The notes: generated from the letters alone by a model not told the origin. A stretch of DNA of 64,000 nucleotides from JBBECJ01 sp963763325 (GCA_963763325.1 CAVXOL010000005.1:1-64000), one strand, 5' to 3'. Counted from the first letter of the stretch, positions 29,182-38,794 are shown. Numbers and translations are program-made.

Positions 29182-30790
29182 TGCTGCGGCCTCGCTGGAG
29201 ACACCAGTCAACCCTGCTCGAGCGCTACCTCAGCGCACTGGGCTCGTCGCGACGAGTCCAGCCGCCCGTCGAGCTCGACCCTGGCCTGGCCGAGCTCGCC
29301 GACTACCTGCATGCAACGCGGCAGCGGCTCCAGCCGCCCGCCGCCTTCGTCGACACCCTGCGCCGAAACCTCGAAGCGAGCGCCGACGATGTCGCGCCGC
29401 TCGACCAAGGCTGGCGCCGACCCGACTATCGACCGACGCCGTCATGCGCCGTCATCCGCTCCGGACAACGGCGAACCGGGAACGGAGGCCGCGATCATGT
29501 CCCACACGTTACAGACACCCACTGGCGACGCTCGACTCCGGTTGCCAAGCCACCTCGCGAACGAATGGATGAAGATCGCAGCCGCCAGTCGTGGCCTTCC
29601 TGGTCGTCGGCACACTGCTCGTCCTCGTCCTGCGTGATAACCCGAGTGACGACAACGTGGCTGCCCCGGTCGCGACACCGACTGAAGCCGTCACACCATC
29701 GCCGGCCCCCACCCAGGCGGGCATCCAGCCAACGCCGACGGTCACGACGCCCGAACCCACCGCGACCGTTCCGGAGCCGACAGCGACCGTCTCACCAATT
29801 CCTGCCGTCACGCTGCCGATCGTCGAGCCAGCCATCACGACGATCCCGGCTCGAAGCGCCGGATAGGATGGTAGCCGGTGCGGGCTCGGTCTGGGTCACG
29901 AACGAAGCAGCCAAGGAACCGTGTCGCGGATCGACCCGGCCACCAACACCGTCGTCGCGACGATCGATGTCGCGCCCGACAGCAACGCAACGGTCGGCGC
30001 GATCGCGGTCGACGACACGGCCGTCTGGGTCATCGCGGGCATCCTCAACCTCACGCGAATCGACCCGTTGACCAACCAGGTTGTCTCAACAACCCCGATC
30101 GATGAGCCGGTTGAACACCTCGCGCTCGGGAACGGCGCAGTCGTGGCTGATCATCGCCCGACAGCAACCAGATCCGTCGGTTCGATCCCACCACGAACAC
30201 GTTCACGGCTGTCGATCGAGATCGACCGCCCGCAGTCGGCAACGATCACCGACGCCGCCGTCTGGGCCGTTCGTGACGTCGGGCGGGGAACGGACTCGGA
30301 GATGCTGAAGATCGATCCGGAAACGGCGACGCGTCTTAACCACCGTCCCGCTGGAAGACTACTTCACGAACGAACTGGTACTGATCGGCGACTCGTTCTG
30401 GGCGCCGACGGACAGGCGCACTCCTGCGGCTCGATACCGGCACCGGTCAGGATCATCGCCACCTACCCGCTCCCGCAACCCGTGCGCGGCATCCCGCTGA
30501 TGGACGACTGGCGACGGCAGCATCTGGGTCTGTGACTGCGACAGCTGAACCAGAAGATGTCCTCTGGCAATTCGACATCGACAGCCTCGAAGTGGAGCGC
30601 CGAGATACCGGCAGGGAACCTCGACTGGCGCAGGGTTGGCTGGCCTATCTCGACGGTGCTGTCTGGGGCTACACCGAACCAGAACGAGGTCATCCGCGAT
30701 TCAACTACCGGAGTGACGCTCATGGATCGCGCGACTGCTTTCAGCCAGGCAAACACATCCAGCAATCGACATGGCGCTCTCGCTGATTGA
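29178..30790 (+). pseudogene. membrane-anchored beta-propeller protein, sigma partner (module 1), frameshifted
   Basis: Pieces in three frames join into one protein. Residues 1-75 form a helical cytoplasmic domain (LLERYLSALGSSRRVQPPVE, LDPGLAELADYLHATRQRL). Then comes one membrane helix (VAFLVVGTLLVLVLRD), a Pro/Thr-rich linker (TPTEAVTPSPAPTQAG and more), and an outer propeller with repeats such as GAGSVWVTNEAAKEGTVSRI, RIDPATNTVVATIDV and LTRIDPLTNQVVST. The repeats resemble virginiamycin-B-lyase/YVTN-type blades. About six frame breaks occur between 29450 and 30700. It ends HGALAD at 30790, 12 bases before the next gene. The overlap with the sigma gene suggests an anti-sigma or sensor role, which is inference; the cytoplasmic part has no visible zinc motif. 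Confidence 0.7.
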
Positions 30791-30802
30791 AGGAGCAGAC
30801 AG

Positions 30803-31235
30803 ATGCAAGCAACGATGCAGCGCTTCGTCATCAGCAGAATCGGTATCACCATCTTCGCCCTCAGCATTCTCCTGAACGTCGCCTTGTTGATCATTGCGCT
30901 CGATCAGGCCGGTTCTCTGCCGTCTACCAATCGAGTGGAACAGGGCATGGAGCGCCCGGTAGCATACCACGCCCCAGGCATGGGTGAAGGACTCCTCAAT
31001 AGCGTCCTGCCTGAGTCGACGATCATGCCGAAAGCGTATGACGCACCCGGTATGGGCGAGGGTCGCCTGAACCTTGCCGCGGCGACACCAACAATGGTCG
31101 CCGCCTACACCGCTCTCGGCGAGGGCGAGGGATGCGCTCGCATATGGCCGGGACGACCAGGTCCCCGCATGCGGCTCTGGCGAGGGACTTCTGAACCAGG
31201 ACTTGAGGGGTTCCTGGAGTTGCCAGGCTCCGTAA
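30803..31235 (+). CDS. membrane-anchored short-repeat protein (GMGEGLLN repeats), one frame break
   Basis: Starts at ATG 30803 behind AAGGAGCAGACAG, 12 bases after the propeller gene, so it belongs to the same operon. An N-terminal membrane helix (ITIFALSILLNVALLIIAL, residues 15-33) precedes repeats spaced by about 24 residues: AYHAPGMGEGLLN (54-66), AYDAPGMGEGRLN (78-90) and AYTALGEGEG (101-110). After a frame change near 31130 a further GSGEGLLNQDLRG appears and the chain stops at 31235. The layout, though not the exact motif, matches the protein at 39686-40201. No family is recognised. A surface or periplasmic peptide-like role is only a guess. Confidence 0.65.
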
Positions 31236-31323
31236 TCCAACGTGGCAGTCGAACCAGCAGCAACCAATACCAACGCGGCGGCACATCCACCGATATCCGC
31301 CGCCAGCAGAGAGGATCGCCACG

Positions 31324-31835
31324 AATGCGTACACGAATTACTGCTCTCATCGTCGCAGTCTCCATCATGCTGCTGAGCGCCGGCACCGGGCTGGCAGCTG
31401 GCAACGGTGCTGTTACATCCACGACGGTGACGAAAGATGTCGTGTTCACGGCGGCGACAACGGACTCCTGTCACAACGAGGCACCGGTCACGTTCCAGTC
31501 AATCGAGCACAACGTGCTTCCACGTCACCGAGCGGGCAGACGGCGCGATCCACCTCCACGGCCTCCAATCCGGTACCTTCACCTTCACGCCCGATGACCC
31601 CAGTATCCCGGCGACAGCAGGGCACTTCACAGCCCGATTCTCGTTCAACGGGACACGAGGGCAGGCGACGTTCACATCCACCCAGACACTCACCGGCCAG
31701 GTTGGCGACGATCCATCCGCCCGGCGCGTATTCCACGAGACAGTCCACTTCACCATCACCCCGACTGGCGACGTGAAGGTTGAGTTCGGCCGCATCGCAG
31801 CTTCACTGTCCATAGTCCGGACGCGGGTGGCCTGA
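31324..31835 (+). CDS. small secreted beta-rich protein, one frame break
   Basis: A signal peptide starts at ATG 31324 (GAGAGGATC upstream): ITALIVAVSIMLLSAGTGLA with cleavage after AAG or nearby. The mature chain starts as VTKDVVFTAATTDSCHNEAP. Near 31515 the frame changes, and the rest reads CFHVTERADGAIHLHGLQSG, GHFTARFSFNGTRGQATF and FHETVHFTITPTGDVKVEFG, a pattern of alternating strands like a small barrel. It closes the operon of sigma factor, propeller and repeat protein and is followed by a hairpin. Its last 130 bases and the hairpin are duplicated at 34558-34716. Function unknown. Confidence 0.7.
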
Positions 31836-31848
31836 CACCGTGTAGTTG

Positions 31849-31884
31849 GGCTGATGGAGCGGCTGATCCGCCCCATCAGCCTTT
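31849..31884 (+). terminator. hairpin ending the module 1 operon
   Basis: GGCTGATGG (31849-31857) pairs with CCATCAGCC (31873-31881), followed by TTTG. It lies 14 bases after the stop of the secreted-protein gene. A longer, stronger version of the same GCTGATGG stem occurs at 34686-34716. Confidence 0.7.
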
Positions 31885-31943
31885 GAGACTCAGATGATGA
31901 AGAGGTACGAAGTTTCAAATCTTTGACTCATGCTGCTGCAGCG

Positions 31944-32005
31944 TTACGCAAATCGCAGGCAGCAATTGACGTTTTTCAAGATTGTCACGTCTATCTCTAT
32001 AGAGG
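31944..32005 (+). promoter_or_regulatory. promoter-like element P1 upstream of secreted-protein gene
   Basis: It contains TTACGCAAA (31944), TTGACG (31966-31971), TCACGTC and TATCTCTATAGAGG (31992-32005) in the same order as the element at 34780-34844. TTGACG may be a -35 box, with TCTATC or TATAGA as -10. Both elements stand 50-35 bases before a start codon. Confidence 0.5.
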
Positions 32006-32052
32006 AACGAATCAATCGTCGAAACCTGAATGACAGATGCGGAGGTCAGCAC

Positions 32053-32613
32053 ATGCGTGTCGTTTCAACCTCAGGACGATCGAATCGCGGATCCGGAGCG
32101 ACAAGAAGACCGATGACACGGATCTACCGGCGCCTGGTGACGCTGGCAGCCCTCGTTGCCATCTTCGCGATCTGGGCAACGCCGAGTGCCTTCGCCATGG
32201 CTCCGGAGAAGATCACGTTCTCACGCTCGTCAACGGGTGTGGTCGACTGTGGCGCCTTCCAGGACAACTACACCGACTTCTTCAGCGGCACCGAGACGAC
32301 GTTCTTCGACAAGGACGGCAACCCAACCCGGATCGTCGTGCAGATGGAGCACCATGCCATCGACGTCAACTCCGTCACAGGGCTGACACTCGATGAGCAC
32401 GGGCACGCCACGTTTGTCTTTGATCTGGTCAATGGCGGTGGCAGTGTGTCGGGCAATCTGGAGATTGCTACCCGGCCGGGCACTGGTGTCGTCATTCAGG
32501 ATGTCGGCCGGCTCGAGTTCGATGCTGACGGCAACATGATCTTCTTCGCCGGCGGCACCAAGCACAGCCAAATCCTTGAGGGATCGCAGATCTTCTGCAC
32601 GGCACTGGCGTGA
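32053..32613 (+). CDS. small secreted protein of unknown family
   Basis: A 186-residue protein, frame intact. ATG 32053 has GGAGGTC 6 bases upstream. A basic N-terminal stretch of about 25 residues precedes the signal peptide core LVTLAALVAIFAIWATPSAFA; an internal ATG at 32113 would give a more usual signal length. The mature chain is strand-rich (KITFSRSSTGVVDCGAFQDN, FFDKDGNPTRIVVQMEHHAI, VSGNLEIATRPGTGVVI) with two cysteines, one near each end, likely joined by a disulphide. It has its own promoter-like element. It resembles in style, not clearly in sequence, the proteins at 31324 and 61301. Confidence 0.75.
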   Translation: MRVVSTSGRSNRGSGATRRPMTRIYRRLVTLAALVAIFAIWATPSAFAMAPEKITFSRSSTGVVDCGAFQDNYTDFFSGTETTFFDKDGNPTRIVVQMEHHAIDVNSVTGLTLDEHGHATFVFDLVNGGGSVSGNLEIATRPGTGVVIQDVGRLEFDADGNMIFFAGGTKHSQILEGSQIFCTALA

Positions 32614-32663
32614 TAGGAATGGCGGGGCAGCGCTGTCATCGCTCGTAAGAAGGAGCACCAGAC

Positions 32664-33525
32664 ATGACAACCGATGCCGCAACAATGACCCGCTGGACGC
32701 ATGAGAACCGCACCACATGGACCGACGACACATCTGGTGGGCTTTTTCACCACCTGGAGTCGCGAGTGGGCTGGGCTGGTCCAGCACACGACCGCCCCGC
32801 TCGTCGATCAGCTGCAGATCGCACCAGGTCAACGTGTCCTCGACCTGGCGAGTGGACCCGGCGAACCAGCCATCACGATCGCGCGGTTGGTAGGACCGAC
32901 CGGACATGTGACCGCGACGGATCTCTCGGCCGGGATGCTTGAGAGCGCGGCAGCCAACGCCCGTGCGGCTGGCGTCACCAATCTGGAGACACACTGTGCA
33001 CCAGCTGATGACCTGCCATTCCCAGACGGCTCGTTCGATCGCGTGACCTGCCGCTTTGGGGTGATGTACTTTCCCGATGTGCGACGGGCGCTCATCGAGG
33101 CTCGGCGGGTGCTAGCGCCTGGAGGACGAGCGGGATTTACGGTCTGGCCGCCAAATGTCGAACATCCCTACGCCAGCCATCTCGCCCTCGTCGAGCGATA
33201 TTTCCCATCACCCGATGCTGAACCGGGAGAGCCAGCGTCGAATCGCTTCAGCGATGGCGTGTCACTCGGCGAGGAAATGCGCGCGGCCGAATTCAGAGGA
33301 CATCGTAATCCGGACGTATCAGGTTCCGTATGCCTTTCAGGGCAACGTGGAGCACTTCACCCGCTACCTCATCGAACAGTTCCAGCCGGCGCTTGATGCG
33401 CTCCCTGAGGAGCAAAGCCGAGACGTTCGTCGCAGACCTGCGGGAATTGAACGAGCGGTTCGTCAAGGAAGGACGCATCGAGCCGCACAGGACCTGTCAT
33501 CGTCGTCAGCGGTCAGGCGCCGTAG
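32664..33525 (+). CDS. class I SAM-dependent methyltransferase (UbiE-like), frameshifted
   Basis: ATG 32664 lies behind AAGGAGCACCAGAC. The N-terminal MTRWTHENRTTWTDDTSGG joins, through a T5 run near 32745, to the main frame with RVLDLASGPGEPAITIARL (motif I), VTATDLSAGMLESA, FPDGSFDRVTCRFGVMYFPD and ARRVLAPGGRAGFTVW. Further breaks near 33240-33300 and 33405 precede IVIRTYQVPYAFQGNVEHF, VADLRELNERFVKEG and the end VIVVSGQAP with stop at 33525. The protein is closely similar in layout to the intact methyltransferase at 54153-55031, which supports this reconstruction. The substrate is unknown. Confidence 0.78.
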
Positions 33526-33583
33526 GGCTCGGTAGTAATCTGCTGCCAATCGCCGCACCAGGAACACGAGAGGAGTGCAACCG

Positions 33584-33916
33584 ATGGATCCCTTGCAAGG
33601 TCATCTCGACGCCTACAACCGGCACGATCTGGAGACATTCCTCAGCTACTATGCGCCGGACGTTGTTACCGAAGACGGAACGGGCGAGGTCATGATGCAG
33701 GGGCAGGACACGATGCGGCAACTCTATGGGACGTTGTTCGCGCAAAGTCCTGACCTGCGGGCCGAGGTCCTGACACGCATCCGTGTCGGCAACTATGTCA
33801 TTGACGAGGAGCACATCACCGGCATGGTGATGGCGGGCTACCCGTCGGACATGCACGCAGTTGTCATCTCCCGGCTCAACGGGCAGGTGATCGAGCACGT
33901 GCGCATCCTGACGTAG
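33584..33916 (+). CDS. SnoaL-like (NTF2-fold) protein
   Basis: A 110-residue single-domain protein: LQGHLDAYNRHDLETFLSYY, APDVVTEDGTG, TMRQLYGTLFAQSPDLRAEV, then strands ending VISRLNGQVIEHVRIL, the usual SnoaL_2 pattern. The start is ATG 33584 with GAGAGGAG 9 bases upstream, rather than the in-frame GTG 33575. It follows the methyltransferase by 58 bases on the same strand and is probably co-transcribed with it. The 238 bases between it and the next gene hold no supported feature. Confidence 0.82.
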   Translation: MDPLQGHLDAYNRHDLETFLSYYAPDVVTEDGTGEVMMQGQDTMRQLYGTLFAQSPDLRAEVLTRIRVGNYVIDEEHITGMVMAGYPSDMHAVVISRLNGQVIEHVRILT

Positions 33917-34154
33917 TGCCATCGTTCATCGCCTCGTATCGTCGCCGGATGGAGTCGCCACGGGTGTGCTGCGAGGAGACGCATATGCAGATTGCAGCTC
34001 CAGACCGACAAGGACGTGTGGATATCGCGCGGCCGGCGCCGGCGCGTCACATCGCGACACCGTCGGCGATGGGCGCGCGGCAGTCGTTGTATGGAATTCG
34101 ACAAGTCTCGGACAAGACTGCCTTCAACCGGGTGATAGCGACAAGGAGCAGCAG

Positions 34155-34556
34155 ATGGTTGACGATCCAGCAACGGTCCTGGACACGGCCGCAGAGGTCC
34201 GGCAGCAGGCTGAAGCATGGATGGCGGCGGCGCTACGCTTCGACATTGAGGCGGCCTGCAGTTATCTCGCACCCGGATTCACAATGGTGACGAATCGCGG
34301 GTCACTGATTGACGCCGAACAGTGGCGCTTCAATCTGAGTCACCGTGTCACCGGAGTGTCAGGAGGATTCCTGGAGAGCGAGGTCCAGGTCTACGGCGAT
34401 GTCGCGCTCATGCTCTCGCGCTGGACCATGCAAGCCACGTTCGATGGACGAGACTGGAGCGACGAGACATACATCACCGATGTGTGGGTGCAGTGCGACG
34501 GTCAGTGGCGCGTCCTGCGACGGCACTCCACGACGCGCGATCCTGCCGCGTCCTAG
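34155..34556 (+). CDS. NTF2-like / DUF4440-type protein
   Basis: A 133-residue protein starting at ATG 34155, six bases behind AAGGAG. The sequence (EAWMAAALRFDIEAACSYLA, FTMVTNRGSLIDAEQWRFNL, VYGDVALMLSRWTMQATFDG, VWVQCDGQWRVLRRHST) has the NTF2-like order of an N-terminal helix followed by a curved sheet, with the W-RVL-RH end typical of DUF4440 members. It is the second such protein in a row and the frame is clean. Its stop abuts the duplicated fragment at 34558. Confidence 0.8.
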   Translation: MVDDPATVLDTAAEVRQQAEAWMAAALRFDIEAACSYLAPGFTMVTNRGSLIDAEQWRFNLSHRVTGVSGGFLESEVQVYGDVALMLSRWTMQATFDGRDWSDETYITDVWVQCDGQWRVLRRHSTTRDPAAS

Positions 34557-34557
34557 A

Positions 34558-34716
34558 GAGCGTGTTCCTCAAGACGGGTCCACTTCACTATCACCCTAAC
34601 TTTGGCGATGCCATCGTTGAATTCGGCTGCATCCAGGCCCACTGCCCGTAGTCCGGACACGCGTGGACTGGCACCGTGTAGCTGCGCTGATGGGCCGACA
34701 GAGTCGGCCCATCAGC
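34558..34716 (+). repeat. partial duplicate of the 31324 secreted-protein gene 3' end and terminator
   Basis: From GCGTGTTCC to the hairpin, this stretch matches 31727-31881 with scattered substitutions and small gaps: GTCCACTTCAC-ATCACCC, TCG/GTTGA-TTCGGC, TAGTCCGGACRCG, TGACACCGTGTAG or GGCACCGTGTAG, and CTGATGG. It has no open frame of its own and ends in a perfect 14-bp hairpin (34686-34699 with 34703-34716), which probably still works as a terminator for the gene at 34155. Confidence 0.7.
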
Positions 34717-34779
34717 TTCCGTGTATCAGCAGACGACACTGTCTGAAGCACTCTCTGATTGGCTCACGCCAGCTCGATG

Positions 34780-34844
34780 TTACGCAAACAGCAATACGTC
34801 AGTTGACGTTTTGCCCGTCTACTCACGTCAATATCTACAAGAGG
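34780..34844 (+). promoter_or_regulatory. promoter-like element P2 upstream of sigma factor module 2
   Basis: TTACGCAAA (34780), CAGCAAT, TTGACG-TTTT (34803-34812), TCACGTC and TATCTACAAGAGG align with the element at 31944-32005. It lies 34 bases before the GTG of the second sigma factor. Autoregulation by the sigma factor is possible but unproven. Confidence 0.5.
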
Positions 34845-34877
34845 CACGTAAGAATCTGCGCCAGGGAGCACGTACAG

Positions 34878-35484
34878 GTGCGTTTAGCCCGCTCTCGTCC
34901 TGCAGGTGAGTCATCCCCACCGCCGGCCGGTTTGGACGCCGGTGGTGAGGATGCGGCGCTCGTCGCGGCCGCGCGAGTCGACCGGCAGGCTTTCCGTCTC
35001 CTGTACGAGCGCTACGTCCAGCAGATCTACGGCTTCTGCTATCTACGACTACACAGCCGCGAGCTGGCCGAAGATGCCACCAGCGAGGTCTTCGTCAAGG
35101 CGATGGCCGGGCTGGACGGGTTCCGTGGCGGCATCTTCGCCGGCTGGCTCTACCGTATCGCCCAGAACGTCGTCACCGACACCCATCGCCGGGGCCGTGG
35201 CGGCCGAGTCGTCTCCACTCCAGACGGCAGGCGAACTCGCCGACCCGGCCCAGGAAATTGAAGAGACGCAGATCACGATCCGAACTGCGCTGCGCGGCTT
35301 ACCGGAGGATCAACGCGCCGTCCTCGAACTCCAACTCGCCGGCTGGTCCAGCGAGCAGATCGGTGCGGCGCTCGGCAAGAGCCCGAGCGCGATCCGGATG
35401 ACCCGCGCCCGTGCCATCAAGCAATTGCGCGGCAGCCTCATCGAAACGGGCAACGACGCCCAGGCAGGAGAGCTGCCATGTTGA
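34878..35484 (+). CDS. ECF-type RNA polymerase sigma factor (module 2), one frame break
   Basis: A paralogue of the sigma factor at 28534. Region 2: DAALVAAARVDRQAFRLLYE, YVQQIYGFCYLRL, LAEDATSEVFVKAMAGLDGF, RGGIFAGWLYRIAQNVVTDT. After a frame change near 35215 the second part reads EIEETQITIRTALRGLPEDQ, RAVLELQLAGWSSEQIG, ALGKSPSAIRMTRARAIKQL (region 4). The GTG at 34878 follows GGGAGCACG. The stop (35482-35484) lies beyond the ATG (35478) of the propeller gene, so the two are translationally coupled, as in module 1. ECF family inferred from length and absence of region 3. Confidence 0.85.
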
Positions 35485-37056
35485 GCTTCCGCCATCACCG
35501 CAGCGAAGCGGCCCTGATCGAGCGCTACTGGTCGGCCCTGCGCCGCAACCGCGCGACGCCGGTGCCGGACGGCCTCGATCCCGATCTGGCCGGCATTCAT
35601 CGCCGAGGTCGATGCTGACCTCACGCCACCGAGACTCTCATCAACCACGATTGAGCAGATCTGGCGGCGGGTCGAGTCCCGCGCGCCGGAAGCCAACCGG
35701 GACGGCTGGTCCGGCCCGGCGATCGATCCATCGACCCGTCGCCGGACCGCCGCTCCTCCCATCACCGAACGTGAGGAGCAGCCCATCATGTCCGACCATG
35801 TCCAACCCGCCGATATCGAGCCGATCCCAATCCAGCAGCGACGCTGGCTGCGTGAGACGCTCAAGCTCGTCGCCGCCGCGATCGTCTTCATCGCGATCGG
35901 CGCGATCCTCGCCCTCGCCCTGCGGGACGTCGATGACCAGACGCCGGCCGTCGGCCCGAGCGGCCCGACACCGACACCAACCGTCGAAGCGACCGCCACG
36001 TCAGCCGCCGTCGTTCCGGCTCCGACCGAACCAGCCGCTACATCAACAAGCGAACCGGCTGCAACTACGACGCCCGAACCCAGCCCGACTCCTACGCTCC
36101 CACCGTTCGGCACGATCTCGGCCACGATCCCGGTCGGAGCCGACCCACGCAACATGGCCGCCGGTGAAGGCGCCCTCTGGGTCACCAACGCGTCCGACGG
36201 CACCGTCTCCCGCATCGACCTCGCGACCAACGAGGTGACAACGATCGAGGTCGTCCCGCCCGGTCAGCCGGTCATCGACGCGATCGCCGTCGGTGAGGGC
36301 GCCGTCTGGGTACCGACTCAGGCAGCATCCAGCTCGCCCGGATCGACCCGGCCACCAATCAGGTCGTAACTACCTCCAGCCTGAACACAGCCGTCCACGA
36401 ACTGGTGTTTGGAGGTGGCGCGCTCTGGGGCCGTGGATCGTTCTCCAACACGATCGTCCGCGTCGATCCCGCCACCAACACTGTCGTGGCTCGATTGCCG
36501 GTACCGGCTCCCGGTCTCGATCATCTACTCGAATGACGCGCTCTGGTCAGTTGGCGTCAGCGACATCTCGAAGATCGACCCGGCCACGAACACGATCGTC
36601 GCGACCGTCCACATACAACGACACACCAACCGGGCCAACCGGGATCGCATCGTCGAGGCCGGCGGCAGCCTCTGGCTCATGTCCGAAGCGCTTGGCGCCG
36701 AACTGATCCAGATTGATCCTGCCACCGCCACGATCGTCGACCGCGTCGCCTTCCCGGACGGCCTCATCAGGCCAGGACACGCAGGCAGCGAAGACGCCGT
36801 TTACATCTGCTCCTGCGCCGGAGAACCACTCAACAGGATCCTGAAGCTCGATCTCGAGACCGAGCAGTTCACCGCCGCACTCGAGGTACCCGACATCGAG
36901 TCGGATGAATACGAAGCCGACGCCCTCTGGGGCTACAACCGCTCGGGCGAGGCAACCGCGTCGAGATCACCCGTAACAATCTGGAGCCCGCGGTCACCGA
37001 CGACCGCGGGACTGCTCACGAATCGTCATTGTCTGGAGGCCCGGACAGTGCACTGA
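35478..37056 (+). pseudogene. membrane-anchored beta-propeller protein, sigma partner (module 2), frameshifted
   Basis: Same plan as 29178-30790. An N-terminal cytoplasmic domain (AALIERYWSALRRNRATPVP, GLDPDLAG) breaks frame near 35595 and continues LTPPRLSSTTIEQIWRRVES. Then come a membrane helix LVAAAIVFIAIGAILALAL at about residue 135-153, a long Pro/Thr-rich linker (GPTPTPTVEATATSA, TTTPEPSPTPTLPP) and propeller blades: GALWVTNASDGTVSRIDLA, LARIDPATNQVVTT, IVRVDPATNTVVARLPV and ISKIDPATNTIVATV. Further breaks lie near 36320, 36525 and 36955. A perfect 9-bp inverted repeat (36987-36995 with 37002-37010) near the end may mark the transcript end, though no T-run follows. The convergent haloperoxidase-like gene stops at 37084. 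Confidence 0.72.
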
Positions 37057-37083
37057 ACTACAATCCGCTCCGGATTGACCGGT

Positions 37084-38794
37084 CTACGAGACTGGCTGGA
37101 AGTAGTTGGCGACGAGCCAGTCGACGACGTTCTTGCCGATCTCAACTGACTGGACCTCGGCCGTCCGGAAGTGGAGTCCCTGGTAGATGCGGACCTCGAT
37201 CGTTTCAGCGGTCATGTCCGTGAAGTGCGTGAAGTCGCGCGTCTGGTTCGTTCCGATCTTGGCGAGGCTGAACGTCATGTCGTTCGTGCCGAAGAAGGCG
37301 ATGGCGGTCTGGACGACCGCGCCCGAGCAGGCATTGTAGCCGGACGGATGCTCTGGATACGGCGGCGTGCCAATCATCGGCATCCAGGTCGGGTCGCCGG
37401 CGGTGTTCGGGTTCCCGTCCTCATCACCGTGGTGGATCGCGGTGATCGGCCGCCAGAAGTTCCAGTACGCCTTGTCACTCCAGGTCGTGATCAGTGCGTC
37501 GGCGATGGCCATGTCCATCATGGCGAACAGGCGCGCCTGTTCCGCCATCGTCAGTCCCTCCGTCACCGCGATCGTGCGGAATGCTCGGGTGTACAACTCG
37601 AGCGCGTTCACGTTGTAGAACTGCGCCATCGCCTCCTGCTCAGGCGTCCGAGAGCTGGCGCCGGTCGGGCCTCCCAGTGCCTTCACCTCGTTGTACTCGG
37701 CCGCGTATTGATCGCTCGTCATGTCGAGCGGTCCTGCCGACCGGAACTGCGATGGACTCTCGACGAGGAATGGCTGAACCTGGCCGACCCAGGCGAACGG
37801 GTCACCGATGTTGGTCGGCGGCTCGGGCCGCCACTGGCCCAGGCTCCGTCCCCGGCGTGAACGCGAACGTGCCGTAGCGGCCGTCGTTCGCTCGTGCAGC
37901 CAGCATCGCTGCCGCTGCCGCTTCACCGGCTGCGATCCCGTCAGCGACCGCCGCCTGACCGTCCGCTTCGATCGCAGCCGCAATCGACTCAGCCAGCAGC
38001 GCGTCGAGCCGGCTGATGATCTCCTCCGAGAGCGGCGTCATCAGCACGACGCCGACGATCACATGGTGTGCAGCCGTCGCAACCGCAGCCGACTTCGACG
38101 CCGTCTCCGGTGCCGTTGGCAGACCTTCGTTGTACGGCTGATAGCCACCCTCGATCATGTTGACCGCGTCGTAGACCGCCCCCTGCGCCATCGCCATGTG
38201 CAACGAGGCGACCGTCGGCGTCTGACCGGCGCCCTGGATCGGTGCGCCGGGCGCGTTGATGAACACATTCGCCGCGTGGAGGTTCCAGTCCAGGACCGCA
38301 TGCTCCGGATTCGGTCCCATCGGTGACGGCGTGCTCAGCCCGTCCGACTGCAACTGACCGCGCAGCGCACCGTCCGGAAATTCAGCGTTGTGGACATTCA
38401 CGTAGTAGTCCGATGGCGCGGCCATGATCGCATTCAGCAGGGTGCGATCGACGCTGACGCAGCCCCGGACGAGCCCATCCGGGACAGGCGCGGCCAGCGG
38501 AACGACGACCCTCCCGGTGACACCAGCAGCGCCTGCATGGATGTGGGCAGCCGTTGGCGTCCCGATCCTGGAGACACTCAGTGAGTAGCACAGTTCTCCG
38601 GTCGCCGGAAGAACCGTGACCCGGGCGTAGCCGAAGCCATCCGCATCACCCGCCGGGATTTCATTCCCACCAGAGAGCGGCGTTGCGAGCGCGTAGGCGT
38701 CGGAGTTCGGATTCTCAGACTGTGCCAGCACGGAGACTGGAAGCAACAGCATGAGGATAACGACGAATGTGATCGGAAGGCGCCCTCGAGACAT
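37084..38794 (-). CDS. secreted CHRD - vanadium haloperoxidase/PAP2-type protein, one frame break
   Basis: An exported protein of about 570 residues. The signal peptide starts at ATG 38794 (GGAGGTCC upstream): LPITFVVILMLLLPVSVLAQ. Residues 30-150 match a CHRD domain (ATPLSGGNEIPAGDADG, AAHIHAGAAGVTGRVVV, YYVNVHNAEFPDGALRGQL). The rest is a vanadium-dependent haloperoxidase-like PAP2 domain: KAYWNFWRPITAIH, YPEHPSGYNACSGA and RIYQGLHFRTAEVQSVEIG hold the residues expected to bind vanadate or phosphate. The frame changes near 37850 (FTPGTEPG then QWRPEPPT). Such enzymes oxidise halides with peroxide or hydrolyse phosphate; which applies is not visible. It lies 168 bases downstream of a LuxR-type regulator on the same strand. 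Confidence 0.87.

Noticed and set aside
33917..34290. 124-codon open frame on the plus strand
   Set aside because: It overlaps the well-supported NTF2-like gene in another frame and has no family features.
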